This document shows, one piece after another, positions 55,001 to 63,762 of a DNA stretch of 64,000 nucleotides. How positions within the stretch are numbered: position 1 is the first letter of the stretch; every line of letters begins with the position of its first letter. Origin of the DNA: Ascidiaceihabitans sp. (lineage in GTDB: Bacteria; Pseudomonadota; Alphaproteobacteria; Rhodobacterales; Rhodobacteraceae); the NCBI GenBank assembly GCA_029251465.1, contig JAQXDI010000048.1:124001-188000 (forward strand). Direction: 5' to 3'. The notes beneath the pieces are model-generated. The model ran no database searches, was not told the DNA's origin, and saw only the letters and a list, made by a program, of their open reading frames with translations. A program made the translations under genes and the position numbers.

Positions 55001-55438
55001 ACTCGTGAAAAGGCGCAAGCCGAGTTTGATGGCGATTTCAAAATGACCTTTAATCTAGCCCCGCCGATGCTGTCGAAAACGGGTCCAAATGGCCGTCCGA
55101 TGAAACGCGAATTCGGTCCTTGGCTAGAACGTCCGTTGCGGGTGTTGGCGAAACTGAAACGGTTGCGTGGCACACCGTTGGACGTCTTTGGATACACCGC
55201 GGAGCGTAAAATGGAGCGTGCACTGATCGCGCAGTACGAGGGCGATATGAAGGTCGCGTTGACCAAGCTGACACCCGAAACCAAGGACGCGATCGTCGCG
55301 TTGGCAGAGCTGCCTTTGCAAATTCGCGGGTTCGGTCCGGTAAAAGCCGAGAACGAAGCGAAGGCTGCAAAACGACGCGAAGAATTGCTGTCGATCATCA
55401 ATATGGGCGGCGCGCCGATGGCCAAAGCCGCAGAGTAA
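52037..55438 (+). CDS. Indolepyruvate ferredoxin oxidoreductase, fused alpha-beta type
   Basis: A 1133-residue protein. The N-terminal part is a TPP-dependent oxidoreductase core (VTGYRGSPLGAVDMQM, GIGCHFMVQWMD, MTGGQSHEGDLPAERI). A ferredoxin-like Cys motif follows near residue 630 (CEGCGDCGVQSNC and later CNKDFSCVKGFCPS), then a gamma-type domain (GVGGTGVVTIGAVLAQAA, about 722-739) and a C-terminal extension. The enzyme oxidises aryl pyruvates to aryl-CoA esters with reduction of ferredoxin. The start at 52037 (MSTQKISLND) follows CTGGGGA. Control by the divergent LysR is likely. The fused form is typical of proteobacteria. Confidence 0.93.
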   Translation: MSTQKISLNDRYDLTKSPVLLNGTQALVRMTMMQKARDKAAGLNTAGLVTGYRGSPLGAVDMQMQRAEKQLVQSDVTFQSGLNEDLAATAIWGAQQAELRGEGKYDGVFGLWYGKGPGVDRSGDVMRHANMAGTSVNGGVLMAMGDDHTGESSTVLHQSEFAMIDSYMPVVSPAGVQEVMDYGLYGWALSRFAGVWVGLKTMKDTVEVTSVVDGDPHRLSFVTPEFEMPDGGLNIRLVDDRVDQEARLLNYKRHAAEAFSHANKMDKRMWGKAGAKIGFVAAGKNWLDLTHAMSLLNIDATEAERLGVTTYKIGQTWPLDMRGFNNWAEGLDLIVVIEEKRKLIEVQIKEALFDNRQGRRVYGGTKDGVEFFTSGWALDPVEIAEKLGQVLSDEGRNTDGIKAGLAVLDEARRSDNAEEIAARLPYFCSGCPHNSSTVVPDGSRAYSGIGCHFMVQWMDRDTLGFTHMGAEGANWIGEAPFSKTGHVFQNIGDGTYNHSGIQAIRAAVAADTTMTYKILYNDAVAMTGGQSHEGDLPAERIVEELSAMGIKNLAVVYDEKEDVNFATFPKSVEIHERTYLQTVQEQFAKLEGVSAIVYIQTCAAEKRRRRKRGLFPDPDKRLFINTDVCEGCGDCGVQSNCVSLVPAETELGRKRKIDQSSCNKDFSCVKGFCPSFVSLEGAVVRKEATTELVLPDLPSPAIPAINGTFNVVITGVGGTGVVTIGAVLAQAAHIDGKGAGMMEMAGLAQKGGAVHIHCRLANDPADISAIRVATGECDALIGGDLVVSAGSKTLGLTQSGRTGAVVNSHEIITGDFTRDTEFTLPSDRLMLALQARLRDDVALFDASDLAKAVLGDSIFSNMMIFGAAWQRGLIPISHEALTQAITLNGAAVERNLRAFEIGRWAVLFPENAQAILTPKVIELPTTQADKIAYRADQLVVYQGKRLAKRYTKFLDKFEDADVKNSALTGYHKLLSYKDEYEVARLLLSTREKAQAEFDGDFKMTFNLAPPMLSKTGPNGRPMKREFGPWLERPLRVLAKLKRLRGTPLDVFGYTAERKMERALIAQYEGDMKVALTKLTPETKDAIVALAELPLQIRGFGPVKAENEAKAAKRREELLSIINMGGAPMAKAAE

Positions 55439-55522
55439 TTTGGCAAAACGTCCGGCAGGGCTAGGCAGAGGCGGCGCACACCCTTAAGTTGTTGTTATGC
55501 ATAAACACGGCATAGGATCGTC

Positions 55523-56404
55523 ATGCTGAACCAGAAACGAGATATCGCCCGAGAGATCAGCTATGCGCATGCCGCAGCGACCGTTGGCGGCCGCGCGATG
55601 ATCCGGTTGATGGAAAACACCACAGGCCGGATGCGCTTGATCAAGCGTGCTTCGGGATACGAGGATGATGTGGCGGCGGGCCGCGATTTTTGGGCGGTGA
55701 TGGTCGAACGCTACGGGCTCAGTTTGGAAATCGCGGGTGGGGCACTGTCCAACATTCCTACAGACGGCCCGCTGATCCTGATCGCGAACCACCCCTACGG
55801 CATTCTGGACGGCATGATGATGGGGCATATTCTGTCCCAAACCCGTGGAGATTTCCGTATTCTGGCAAATTCGGTGTTTCGCAAAGCCGAAGACCTGAAC
55901 CGCATCTTGCTGCCGATTTCGTTCGATCAGACAAAAGATGCAGTGCGCCAAAACATCGAAACACGCAAAAATGCGCTGAACTATCTGGATCAAGGCGGGG
56001 CCATTGGCATCTTTCCGGGTGGCACCGTCAGCACAGCCGAGCGCCCATTTGGCAAGCCGATGGACCCTGGCTGGCGCGGGTTCACCGCCCGAATGGTGGC
56101 CAAATCCAATGCCACTGTTGTGCCGGTGTTCTTTGATGGCCACACCAGTCGTTTGTTCCAAATCGCGAGCCATATGCATTCGACATTGCGGCTGGGGTTG
56201 CTGATCAAAGAGTTCAAAAAGCGGGTCGATACGCCGGTGCGCGTTGTGATTGGCGATCCGATTGGACGCGCGCAATTGGACCCATTGGCAGGGGATTCCA
56301 AACAGATGATGGATTTCCTGCGCAAAGCGACGTATGAGCTAAATCCAAGCCCAGCAAAGACCTTTGATCTGGGCTATGAGTTTGAGAAAAAGCGCCGCAG
56401 CTAA
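55523..56404 (+). CDS. Lysophospholipid acyltransferase family protein
   Basis: A 293-residue PlsC-like acyltransferase with motif I NHPYGILDG (HxxxxD, about 89-97), motif II FRKAEDLNRILLP, and motif III GIFPGGTVS (about 161-169). It transfers acyl groups to lysophospholipid or a related acceptor at the inner membrane; OlsA-like ornithine lipid synthesis is also possible. No N-terminal membrane anchor is clear. It is followed by murI after 23 bases. Confidence 0.88.
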   Translation: MLNQKRDIAREISYAHAAATVGGRAMIRLMENTTGRMRLIKRASGYEDDVAAGRDFWAVMVERYGLSLEIAGGALSNIPTDGPLILIANHPYGILDGMMMGHILSQTRGDFRILANSVFRKAEDLNRILLPISFDQTKDAVRQNIETRKNALNYLDQGGAIGIFPGGTVSTAERPFGKPMDPGWRGFTARMVAKSNATVVPVFFDGHTSRLFQIASHMHSTLRLGLLIKEFKKRVDTPVRVVIGDPIGRAQLDPLAGDSKQMMDFLRKATYELNPSPAKTFDLGYEFEKKRRS

Positions 56405-56427
56405 GCGGTGCACACGGGTGAAAAACA

Positions 56428-57237
56428 ATGGCTGTGGGCATTTTTGACAGTGGATTGGGCGGCTTGACCGTTCTAGAGGCGGTGCAAAAGCGCTTGCCTG
56501 ACGTTGAATTCGTGTATCTCGCCGACAGCGCCAACGCACCATACGGCGTGCGCACGGCAGACGATATTTACAACCTGACCTGCGCGGCTGTGCAACGCCT
56601 GTTCGATGCGGGCTGCGATCTGGTGATTTTGGCCTGCAACACGGCGTCGGCTGCAGCCTTACGCCGGATGCAAGAGGGTTGGATTCCAACAGACAAACGT
56701 GTTTTGGGCGTGTTTGTGCCACTGATCGAGGCGCTGACCGAACGCGACTGGGGCGACAATTCGCCGCCGCGCGAGGTCGATGTGAAACACGTCGCGCTGT
56801 TTGCGACGCCCGCAACTGTGTCAAGTCGTGCGTTTCAGCGGGAATTGGCATTTCGCGCCATCGGTGTGGACGTCGAAGCGCAGGCGTGCGGCGGTGTTGT
56901 CGATGCGATCGAGGACGGTGACATGATTTTGGCCGAAGCGCTGGTGCGCAGCCATGTGGACGCGTTGAAACGCAAGATGCCCGAACCCCATGCAGGCATT
57001 TTGGGCTGCACCCATTACCCGTTGATGGCCGAGACGTTCCAAGCGGCCTTGGGCCCGGATGTCACGCTATATTCCCAAGCCAATCTGGTGGGCGACAGCC
57101 TTGCCGACTACCTTGAACGCCATCCCGACAAAATCGGCGCGGGCACCTCTGCCTATCTGACCACGGGTGATCCCAAGCGTGTCAGCGACCGCGCTACTCA
57201 GTTCTTGCGACGACAAATCATCTTTGAATCCGCATAA
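56428..57237 (+). CDS. murI: Glutamate racemase
   Basis: A 269-residue cofactor-independent racemase giving D-glutamate for peptidoglycan. It has [11 protein letters not shown] (about 6-16), [13 protein letters not shown] with the first catalytic Cys (about 71), and [11 protein letters not shown] with the second (about 193). Both Cys are present, so it should be active. It lies between the acyltransferase and argC (27 bases before argC). Confidence 0.95.
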   Translation: MAVGIFDSGLGGLTVLEAVQKRLPDVEFVYLADSANAPYGVRTADDIYNLTCAAVQRLFDAGCDLVILACNTASAAALRRMQEGWIPTDKRVLGVFVPLIEALTERDWGDNSPPREVDVKHVALFATPATVSSRAFQRELAFRAIGVDVEAQACGGVVDAIEDGDMILAEALVRSHVDALKRKMPEPHAGILGCTHYPLMAETFQAALGPDVTLYSQANLVGDSLADYLERHPDKIGAGTSAYLTTGDPKRVSDRATQFLRRQIIFESA

Positions 57238-57264
57238 AACTGAAATTTAAGACAAAGAAGAACC

Positions 57265-58293
57265 ATGACACATTCCATCGCTATTCTCGGGGCCAGCGGC
57301 TACACCGGCGCTGAACTTATCCGGCTCATTTCTGAGCATCCTTCAATGCAAATCAAAGCCTTAGGGGCTTATTCTAAAGCGGGTAAAACTATCGCACAGG
57401 TGTTTCCGCATCTACGTCATCTGGACCTGCCGACAATGGTTTCGTTTGATCAAATCGACTGGTCCGGCATTGATTTGTGCTTTTGTGCGCTGCCTCACAA
57501 AACCAGTCAGGAAGTGATCCGTGATCTGCCGACGGACCTTAAGATTGTTGATCTCAGCGCTGATTTCCGGCTGCGCGACCCGCAAGCCTACGAGGCGTGG
57601 TATGGTAACGCGCATGGTGCTGTCGCGATGCAATCAGAGGCGGTTTACGGCCTGACCGAATTTTACCGTGACGAGATCACAAATGCGCGTCTGGTTGCGG
57701 GAACTGGGTGCAATGCGGCCACAGGCCAATTTGCTTTGCGGCCCTTGATTGCTGCTCGCGTGATCGATCTGGACGAAATTATTTTGGACCTGAAATGTGC
57801 TGTGTCAGGGGCAGGGCGCGCGCTTAAGGAAAACTTGCTGCACGCCGAATTGTCAGAAGGATATCACGCCTATGCGGTTGGTGGCACGCACCGGCACATG
57901 GGCGAGTTTGATCAGGAATTCAGCGCGGTTGCAGGTCGGGACATCAAAATCCAGTTCACCCCGCATCTTGTGCCGGCCAATCGCGGCATTCTGGCGACAA
58001 CCTATGTCAAAGGTGACCCACAGGCGATTTACGACACACTGGCACAAACCTATGAAAACGAGCCGTTTATTGAGGTTCTGCCAATGGGCGAAGCCCCCAG
58101 CACACGCCACATTCGCGGCTCGAATTTCTGCCACATCGGTGTGGTCGCGGACCGCATCGAAGGGCGCGCAATTGTGATCGCAGCGCTAGACAATTTGACC
58201 AAGGGCAGCTCGGGCCAAGCGTTGCAAAACGCCAATCTGATGCTAGGTATCAAAGAGACGACGGGGCTGATGATGGCACCGCTGTTTCCATAA
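57265..58293 (+). CDS. argC: N-acetyl-gamma-glutamyl-phosphate reductase
   Basis: A 342-residue NADP-dependent reductase of arginine synthesis. N-terminal [13 protein letters not shown] (about 8-20) binds the cofactor, [14 protein letters not shown] carries the catalytic Cys (about 149), and [13 protein letters not shown] (about 233-245) is near the substrate site. It precedes ccmE by 14 bases, a familiar arrangement in Rhodobacterales. Confidence 0.95.
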   Translation: MTHSIAILGASGYTGAELIRLISEHPSMQIKALGAYSKAGKTIAQVFPHLRHLDLPTMVSFDQIDWSGIDLCFCALPHKTSQEVIRDLPTDLKIVDLSADFRLRDPQAYEAWYGNAHGAVAMQSEAVYGLTEFYRDEITNARLVAGTGCNAATGQFALRPLIAARVIDLDEIILDLKCAVSGAGRALKENLLHAELSEGYHAYAVGGTHRHMGEFDQEFSAVAGRDIKIQFTPHLVPANRGILATTYVKGDPQAIYDTLAQTYENEPFIEVLPMGEAPSTRHIRGSNFCHIGVVADRIEGRAIVIAALDNLTKGSSGQALQNANLMLGIKETTGLMMAPLFP

Positions 58294-58307
58294 GCCAAAG
58301 GCCAGAG

Positions 58308-58751
58308 ATGAAATCGCTTAAAAAACAGCGCCGTATCCAAGTTATTGTCGTCGCGACGGTTGCCTTGGCATTGTCCACGGCCTTGATCGGGTATGCGCTA
58401 AAGGACGGCATCAACCTGTTCCGCTCGCCAACCCAAGTGGTCGAAATGCCGCCTGCGGCAACCGAGATTTTCCGCATTGGCGGCTTGGTCGAAGACGGGT
58501 CGTTGGTGATTGGCCAAGGTGAAAGCATTACCTTTGTGGTGACCGATGGCGGCGCGTCCGTGCCGGTCAGCTACACAGGTATCCGCCCTGATTTATTCGG
58601 TGAAGGCCAAGGCACTGTGGCCACCGGTCGCTACATCAACGGTGTCTTTGAAGCCACTGAAATACTTGCTAAACATGATGAAAACTACATGCCATCCGAA
58701 GTTGTGGATGCGCTAAAGGAACAGGGCGTCTACCAAGACCCCAACGGATAG
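58308..58751 (+). CDS. ccmE: Cytochrome c maturation heme chaperone CcmE
   Basis: A 147-residue protein with an N-terminal membrane anchor (VIVVATVALALSTALIGYAL) and a periplasmic OB fold. The heme-binding His sits in AKHDENYMPSE (HxxxY form). CcmE carries heme to the CcmF/H lyase for cytochrome c assembly. The rest of the ccm genes seen here (ccmF, ccmH) resume after the two lysis genes. Confidence 0.95.
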   Translation: MKSLKKQRRIQVIVVATVALALSTALIGYALKDGINLFRSPTQVVEMPPAATEIFRIGGLVEDGSLVIGQGESITFVVTDGGASVPVSYTGIRPDLFGEGQGTVATGRYINGVFEATEILAKHDENYMPSEVVDALKEQGVYQDPNG

Positions 58752-58832
58752 CACCGAACGCAGACACCACGCATCGTTAACCTCAGGCGCGCACTTTGAT
58801 CCCAAATCAGAGCAGCGAAAGCGTGGGAAATT

Positions 58833-59444
58833 ATGCAAAGTGTCAAACAGATCGCGACAGAGATCGTGCACCGCGAAGGCGGGTACGTGAATGACCCCGA
58901 TGATCCCGGTGGTGCAACAAATTTTGGCGTAACGATCCACACAATGCGGCGTTTGGGTCTTGATCTGGACCGTGACGGTGATGTGGACACGCAGGATGTA
59001 AAACGGCTGACGCGCGATCATGCCATCGACATCTTTGTGACGCACTACTTTGATCGCCCCCGCATTGCCGAACTGCCGATACCGCTGCAAACATCGGTTT
59101 TCGACATGTACGTTAACGCCGGTGGCAATGCGATCAAGATCCTGCAACGTCTGTTGCGCGACATGGGGCAAGAGGTCAGCGTTGATGGCGCGCTGGGTCC
59201 GATGTCGATTGGAGCTGCGCATTTGGTGCATGATCAGGCCGCAGACCACCTGGTCGATGCCTACGGAATTGCGCGGCGCAATTACTATTTCCGACTGGCT
59301 GACAAACGTGCCGCCAGCCGCAAATATGCGCGCAATCGCAAGGGTGGCAAAGGTGGCTGGATCAAGCGGGCCGAGGAATTTATCGCGCCTGCCTATCATT
59401 TAACAACTGAAGAATTTGAACGGAGGGTGGCGCGATGGGCCTGA
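58833..59444 (+). CDS. GTA-type endolysin (glycoside hydrolase 108 family)
   Basis: A 203-residue muramidase-like protein. The N-terminal GH108 domain has the catalytic HREGGYVNDPDDPGGATNFGVT (Glu about 14, family signature ExGYVNxxxDPGGxTxxG); the C-terminal part (about 105-165) is a peptidoglycan-binding fold. It has no signal peptide. It overlaps the holin gene by 10 bases. In Rhodobacter capsulatus an endolysin/holin pair of this kind releases gene transfer agent particles and lies outside the structural cluster, which fits here. Confidence 0.88.
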   Translation: MQSVKQIATEIVHREGGYVNDPDDPGGATNFGVTIHTMRRLGLDLDRDGDVDTQDVKRLTRDHAIDIFVTHYFDRPRIAELPIPLQTSVFDMYVNAGGNAIKILQRLLRDMGQEVSVDGALGPMSIGAAHLVHDQAADHLVDAYGIARRNYYFRLADKRAASRKYARNRKGGKGGWIKRAEEFIAPAYHLTTEEFERRVARWA

Positions 59445-60010
59445 TCGAACGTGTGTTTCAAGTGATGTTTGGCGGCGGCAATGTCGTGCGCGAAACGGCC
59501 GAAGTGTTTCGTGAAAACGCCGAAGCGGGGGCCGCACGCGGTGCCACTGTTCAGATGCAAGCGATGCGCCAGTACGGCGAGGAATTCGCAGTGCCGCGTC
59601 AGGGTGGCTTTGACCGGTTTATGGACGGCGTGAACCGTTTGCCGCGCCCTTTGCTTGCGCTTGGCACCTTGGGGTTGTTCGTGTCGGCGATGGTGGAACC
59701 GTTGTGGTTTTCGCAGCGCATGCAAGGTATCGCGCTGGCGCCAGAGCCGCTTTGGTGGCTGCTAGGGGTCATCGTATCGTTCTATTTTGGTGCCCGCCAT
59801 CAAGTGAAAAGCCAACAATTCCAGTGCGAAATCGTCGGAACAATGACTGCAGTTCCGCAAGTGATGGAAAACATCAAGGCGCTGAAAACCTTGCGGGCCC
59901 AAGACGTCGGTGCCGCAAACACATCGGGTGATACGCGTTTGGGCGTGGCCTCAATTCTGCCGGACGGCAATGCAGCGCTTGAGGCTTGGCAGCGCATCCG
60001 CAAGATTTAG
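59435..60010 (+). CDS. GTA-type holin (three-TM holin family)
   Basis: A 191-residue membrane protein: amphipathic N terminus, two clear hydrophobic segments (PLLALGTLGLFVSAMVEPLW and PLWWLLGVIVSFYFGARHQ) and a soluble C-terminal tail. This agrees with the GTA holin family of Rhodobacterales. It would permeabilise the inner membrane so the endolysin can reach peptidoglycan. The start (59435) overlaps the endolysin stop by 10 bases. A GC-rich hairpin separates it from ccmF. Confidence 0.85.
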   Translation: MGLIERVFQVMFGGGNVVRETAEVFRENAEAGAARGATVQMQAMRQYGEEFAVPRQGGFDRFMDGVNRLPRPLLALGTLGLFVSAMVEPLWFSQRMQGIALAPEPLWWLLGVIVSFYFGARHQVKSQQFQCEIVGTMTAVPQVMENIKALKTLRAQDVGAANTSGDTRLGVASILPDGNAALEAWQRIRKI

Positions 60011-60033
60011 GACCCGCGACAATGTGAACACGC

Positions 60034-60061
60034 GCGCGCGCCGAATTCCATTGGCGCGCGC
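60034..60061. repeat. GC-rich inverted repeat between holin and ccmF
   Basis: Perfect 9-bp arms GCGCGCGCC (60034-60042) and GGCGCGCGC (60053-60061) have a 10-base loop. No U-run follows. It may weaken transcription from the lysis genes into ccmF or shield an mRNA end. Confidence 0.55.
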
Positions 60062-60085
60062 AGCCTTGCGACCTATAACTAAACC

Positions 60086-62065
60086 ATGATTAATGAACTT
60101 GGTCACTTCGCCCTTATCCTCGCCTTTTTGGTGGCAATCGTCCAATGTGTGGTGCCGCTGGTCGGCGCGCACAAAGGCTGGCGATCTTGGATGGCCTTGG
60201 GCGAACCTGCTGCTTCGGCACAATTTTTGCTGACGGCCTTCGCGTTCGGGTCCTTGATGTGGGCCTTTATTGTCTCTGATTTTTCGCTGCGGGTTGTGGT
60301 GCTGAACAGCCATTCGACCAAACCGATGCTGTACAAAATCAGCGGCACATGGGGCAATCACGAAGGATCGATGTTGCTGTGGGTACTGATTGTGACCCTG
60401 TTCGGGGCAACGGCGGCATGGTTCGGCGGCAATCTACCGCCCAGCTTGCGGGCCCGTGTTCTGGCCGTTCAATCCGCGATTGCGGTGGCGTTTTTTGCCT
60501 TCATTCTGTTCACATCGAACCCGTTTGCGCGCCTTGCGACTCCGCCCTTTGACGGGCAGGATTTGAACCCGTTGCTACAAGATCCCGGTCTCGCCTTTCA
60601 TCCTCCGTTTTTGTACCTCGGTTACGTGGGTCTGAGCATGGCGTTCAGCTTTGCCGTGGCCGCATTGATCGAAGGTCGCGTTGATGCTGCGTGGGGCCGT
60701 TGGGTGCGTCCATGGACGCTGGCGGCGTGGATTTTCCTGACCATCGGCATCGCGCTTGGCTCTTGGTGGGCCTACTACGAACTTGGCTGGGGCGGTTTTT
60801 GGTTCTGGGATCCGGTCGAAAACGCATCGTTCATGCCGTGGCTTTTGGCCGCCGCATTGCTGCATTCCGCCATCGTCGTGGAAAAGCGCGAAAGCCTGAA
60901 ATCATGGACAATCTTGCTGGCGATCCTAGCGTTCGGCTTTTCCTTAATCGGCACGTTCATCGTGCGCTCAGGCCTACTGACGTCGGTGCATGCCTTTGCA
61001 AATGACCCCGAGCGCGGCGTGTTCATTCTGATGATCCTCGCCTTTTTTACAGGCGGTGCGCTGATCCTGTTTGCCCTGCGCGCCGGCACGATGGAGGCCA
61101 AGGGCGTGTTCGGTCTGGTCAGTCGTGAAAGCGCGATCCTGACCAACAACATCCTGCTGGCCGTCAGCTGTTTTGTGGTCTTTGTCGGCACGATGTGGCC
61201 GCTGGTCGCCGAGATGTTCTTTGATCGCAAGCTGTCGGTTGGGCCGCCGTTTTTCAACATGGCGTTCACGCCGTTCATGCTGGGCCTTGGGCTGATCTTG
61301 CCTGTGGGTGCGATGCTGCCGTGGAAACGAGCCGATCTAAAGCGCGTGATGTATCCGCTGCGCTATGCGTTTGTGCTGGCGCTGGCGATTGCCGGTCTGG
61401 TTTGGGCGATGCAAACGGGGCGCTCGGTTTTGGGTCCGATTGGCGTGTTTTTGGCGGCATGGGTCGTGATGGGCGCGGTGATCGATCTGGTTTCACGCAC
61501 AGGGCGCGGCGGTGATCGCCTGCGTCGTTTGCGGCGTCTGCCGCGTGCCGATTGGGGCAAGATGGTTGCGCATTCCGGCCTTGGCATCACGATGTTGGGC
61601 GTCGCTGGAATCACGTCGTGGCAATACGAAGATATCCGTGTTGCGCAGATCGCGCAGCCCTACGACGTGGGCGCGTATACATTCACGCTAAACGCTGTGC
61701 GCGAGGCTGAGGGCCCGAATTATCTGGCCACGATTGCCGATATTACACTGGCGCGCGACGGCAAAATACTTGCACAGCTGGCCCCCGAAAAACGCATTTA
61801 TCCCGTGGCGCAAATGCCCACAACCGAAGCCGCGATCCACTACAACCTCGCGCGTGACGTCTATGTTGTAATCGGAGACGAGCAGGCGCAGGGCGGTTGG
61901 GCCGTGCGGGTCTACGTCAAACCACTGACCAACTGGATCTGGATTGGCTGCGCGCTGATGGCCTTGGGCGGCATGCTAAGCTTGTCTGACCGACGGTTCC
62001 GCGTTGCTGCCGGGGCGCGCAAATCAACGCCAATACCGGCCCCAAACAACGTGCCCGCCGAATGA
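60086..62065 (+). CDS. ccmF: Cytochrome c heme lyase subunit CcmF
   Basis: A 659-residue membrane protein with about 15 helices and the heme-handling WWD-type motif WGGFWFWDPVENASFMPW (about 232-249), plus conserved His residues in periplasmic loops (for example GTWGNHEGSMLLW). CcmF with CcmH ligates heme to apocytochrome c. The stop overlaps the ccmH start by four bases. Confidence 0.96.
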   Translation: MINELGHFALILAFLVAIVQCVVPLVGAHKGWRSWMALGEPAASAQFLLTAFAFGSLMWAFIVSDFSLRVVVLNSHSTKPMLYKISGTWGNHEGSMLLWVLIVTLFGATAAWFGGNLPPSLRARVLAVQSAIAVAFFAFILFTSNPFARLATPPFDGQDLNPLLQDPGLAFHPPFLYLGYVGLSMAFSFAVAALIEGRVDAAWGRWVRPWTLAAWIFLTIGIALGSWWAYYELGWGGFWFWDPVENASFMPWLLAAALLHSAIVVEKRESLKSWTILLAILAFGFSLIGTFIVRSGLLTSVHAFANDPERGVFILMILAFFTGGALILFALRAGTMEAKGVFGLVSRESAILTNNILLAVSCFVVFVGTMWPLVAEMFFDRKLSVGPPFFNMAFTPFMLGLGLILPVGAMLPWKRADLKRVMYPLRYAFVLALAIAGLVWAMQTGRSVLGPIGVFLAAWVVMGAVIDLVSRTGRGGDRLRRLRRLPRADWGKMVAHSGLGITMLGVAGITSWQYEDIRVAQIAQPYDVGAYTFTLNAVREAEGPNYLATIADITLARDGKILAQLAPEKRIYPVAQMPTTEAAIHYNLARDVYVVIGDEQAQGGWAVRVYVKPLTNWIWIGCALMALGGMLSLSDRRFRVAAGARKSTPIPAPNNVPAE

Positions 62066-62514
62066 AACGCTTGGTCTTCATTCTGATGCTGTTGGCAGCA
62101 CCGCTGATGGCGGTGGAACCAGACGAAATTCTGGATGATCCGATTTTGGAAACCCGCGCACGCGAGATTTCCAAAGGCTTGCGGTGTCTGGTTTGTCAAA
62201 ACGAAAGCATCGATGAAAGCCACGCGTCGCTGGCGCGTGACTTGCGCATCTTGGTGCGTGAACGTCTGGTGGCAGGCGACAGCGACACCCAAACTGTTGA
62301 TTTTATTGTCGAACGCTACGGCGAATATGTGCTGTTGCAGCCGCGTGTCACCGGGGCCAATTGGTTGCTGTGGGGCGCAGGGCCGTTGATGCTGCTGATC
62401 GCGGGGGCCACCGGACTGGTCTATATCCGAGGGCGCGCCCGTGCAGTCACACCCCAAGACGACCGGCTCAGCGACGATGAAGCAGCCCGTTTGGCGAAGA
62501 TATTAGAAGAATGA
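62062..62514 (+). CDS. ccmH: Cytochrome c maturation thiol reductase CcmH
   Basis: A 150-residue protein: signal/anchor at the N terminus (LVFILMLLAAPLMAV), redox motif LRCLVCQNESI (CxxC about 47-50), and a second membrane helix near residue 115 (GPLMLLIAGATGLVYI). It reduces apocytochrome c Cys pairs for heme attachment. Overlap with ccmF shows one operon. Confidence 0.95.
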   Translation: MKRLVFILMLLAAPLMAVEPDEILDDPILETRAREISKGLRCLVCQNESIDESHASLARDLRILVRERLVAGDSDTQTVDFIVERYGEYVLLQPRVTGANWLLWGAGPLMLLIAGATGLVYIRGRARAVTPQDDRLSDDEAARLAKILEE

Positions 62515-62590
62515 CGCGCGGTTTCGCTTTTCTGAACTGATTGGTTTGATATTGAGGGGGCAACACGCCCTTGAATAGAAAGCCGCGCTC

Positions 62591-63364
62591 ATGGATTATC
62601 AAACGCTTACCCTGAACATCGCTGATGGTGTCGCCACAATCATGCTGGACCGTCCGGATGTGATGAACGCGATGAACACGCAAATGCGCGCCGAAATTCA
62701 GCATGCAATGACCGTGTCTGGCAAAAAGGCGCGCTGCGTTGTGCTGACGGGGTCAGGGCGGGCGTTCTGCTCGGGTCAGGATCTGGGTGACCGATCGGGC
62801 GACGACGGTGATCCGGAACAATCATTGCGCGACGAATACGAACCGATGTTGCGCGCGATCTTTGATTGCCCTGTCCCGACAATTGCGGCGGTAAACGGTG
62901 CGGCGGCGGGCGCGGGGGCGAACCTTGCGCTGGCATTTGACGTCGTGATCGCATCCGAAAGCGCATATTTTATGCAAGCCTTCACCCGCATCGGCCTGAT
63001 CCCGGACGCAGGTGGTACCTACACGATGCCGCGCACGATGGGCATGGCCAAGGCAATGGGCGCGTCCCTGTTCGCTGACAAAATCACCGCACGGCAGGCC
63101 GACAACTGGGGCATGATCTGGGAGGCCGTCGAAGACGGTGTCTTTGTCGATCACTGGAAAGCCCGCGCAGCCTATTTGGCGAATGGGCCAACGGCGGCCT
63201 ATGCCTCGGCCAAAATCGCAATTCGCGGCACGTGGGACAATACGCGTGACGAACAACTGGCGCTTGAAGCAAAAGAGCAGGGCAATTGCGGCCGCACTCG
63301 AGATTTCAAAGAAGGTGTTTTGGCGTTTATGGAAAAACGCAAAGCCGGTTTTGAGGGCCGTTAA
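62591..63364 (+). CDS. Enoyl-CoA hydratase/isomerase family (PaaG-like)
   Basis: A 257-residue crotonase-fold enzyme. It has GSGRAFCSGQDLGDR (about 55-69, oxyanion-hole segment), AAVNGAAAGAGANLALAFD (about 99-117, second hole) and IGLIPDAGGTY (about 138-148) with the conserved Asp. The Asp and segment GQDLGDR favour PaaG-type ring isomerases of phenylacetate breakdown over fatty-acid hydratases, which fits loosely with the aryl-CoA-forming oxidoreductase 7 kb away. Its TAA shares TTAA with the next gene's stop. Confidence 0.88.
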   Translation: MDYQTLTLNIADGVATIMLDRPDVMNAMNTQMRAEIQHAMTVSGKKARCVVLTGSGRAFCSGQDLGDRSGDDGDPEQSLRDEYEPMLRAIFDCPVPTIAAVNGAAAGAGANLALAFDVVIASESAYFMQAFTRIGLIPDAGGTYTMPRTMGMAKAMGASLFADKITARQADNWGMIWEAVEDGVFVDHWKARAAYLANGPTAAYASAKIAIRGTWDNTRDEQLALEAKEQGNCGRTRDFKEGVLAFMEKRKAGFEGR

Positions 63365-63666
63365 ACCCGCTGAACAGCGTGGCGCGCAATAAGAACGACG
63401 TCGTTTGCGTCCGGGACATGTTCTGCGTCACGTGACAACACCGCCAACGGGGCCCCATCGGCGCGCAACGTAAAAATCGATGGATGGCTGTTTGCGTCAA
63501 TCGTGACGACTGGCGGAGCATTTCGAGCGTTATAAATCACAACGATCTGGTCCGTGTCTTCTTCGGGATCTGACACAAATGCGACTTCGGTTTCGGTCAT
63601 GGGCGCGCGCAACAAGGCATCCCATTGCTTGTCCAATCCATCGTTGTAGCGATCTGAGGTGGTCAT
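63361..63666 (-). CDS. Small protein of unknown function
   Basis: A 101-residue acidic soluble protein (MTTSDRYNDGLDKQWDALL, then VAFVSDPEEDTDQIVVIYNA and THDLVAVLSRD-like PLAVLSRDAEHVP). No signal peptide or membrane helix. The beta-rich, Asp-containing sequence is not one I can assign. It converges on the enoyl-CoA hydratase gene, stops overlapping by four bases. Confidence 0.6.
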   Translation of the reverse strand: MTTSDRYNDGLDKQWDALLRAPMTETEVAFVSDPEEDTDQIVVIYNARNAPPVVTIDANSHPSIFTLRADGAPLAVLSRDAEHVPDANDVVLIARHAVQRV

Positions 63667-63762
63667 ATCGTCATGCCCCTTCTTTTATTTCTAGCTCGTG
63701 TTGGCCGAGGATGCCCCGGTTCGTATCGTGTTTGTCGCAAATTCCGACCCCAAATTCTGGCC

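Noticed and set aside
55484-56275. 263-codon minus-strand open frame over the acyltransferase gene
   Set aside because: It is the complement of the acyltransferase with HPYGILD; the composition (His, Gln, Arg-rich) is typical of an antisense shadow.
58751-58833. CtrA-type site (TTAA-N7-TTAA) upstream of the endolysin gene
   Set aside because: Only a half site (GTTAAC) is visible; the second half is missing.
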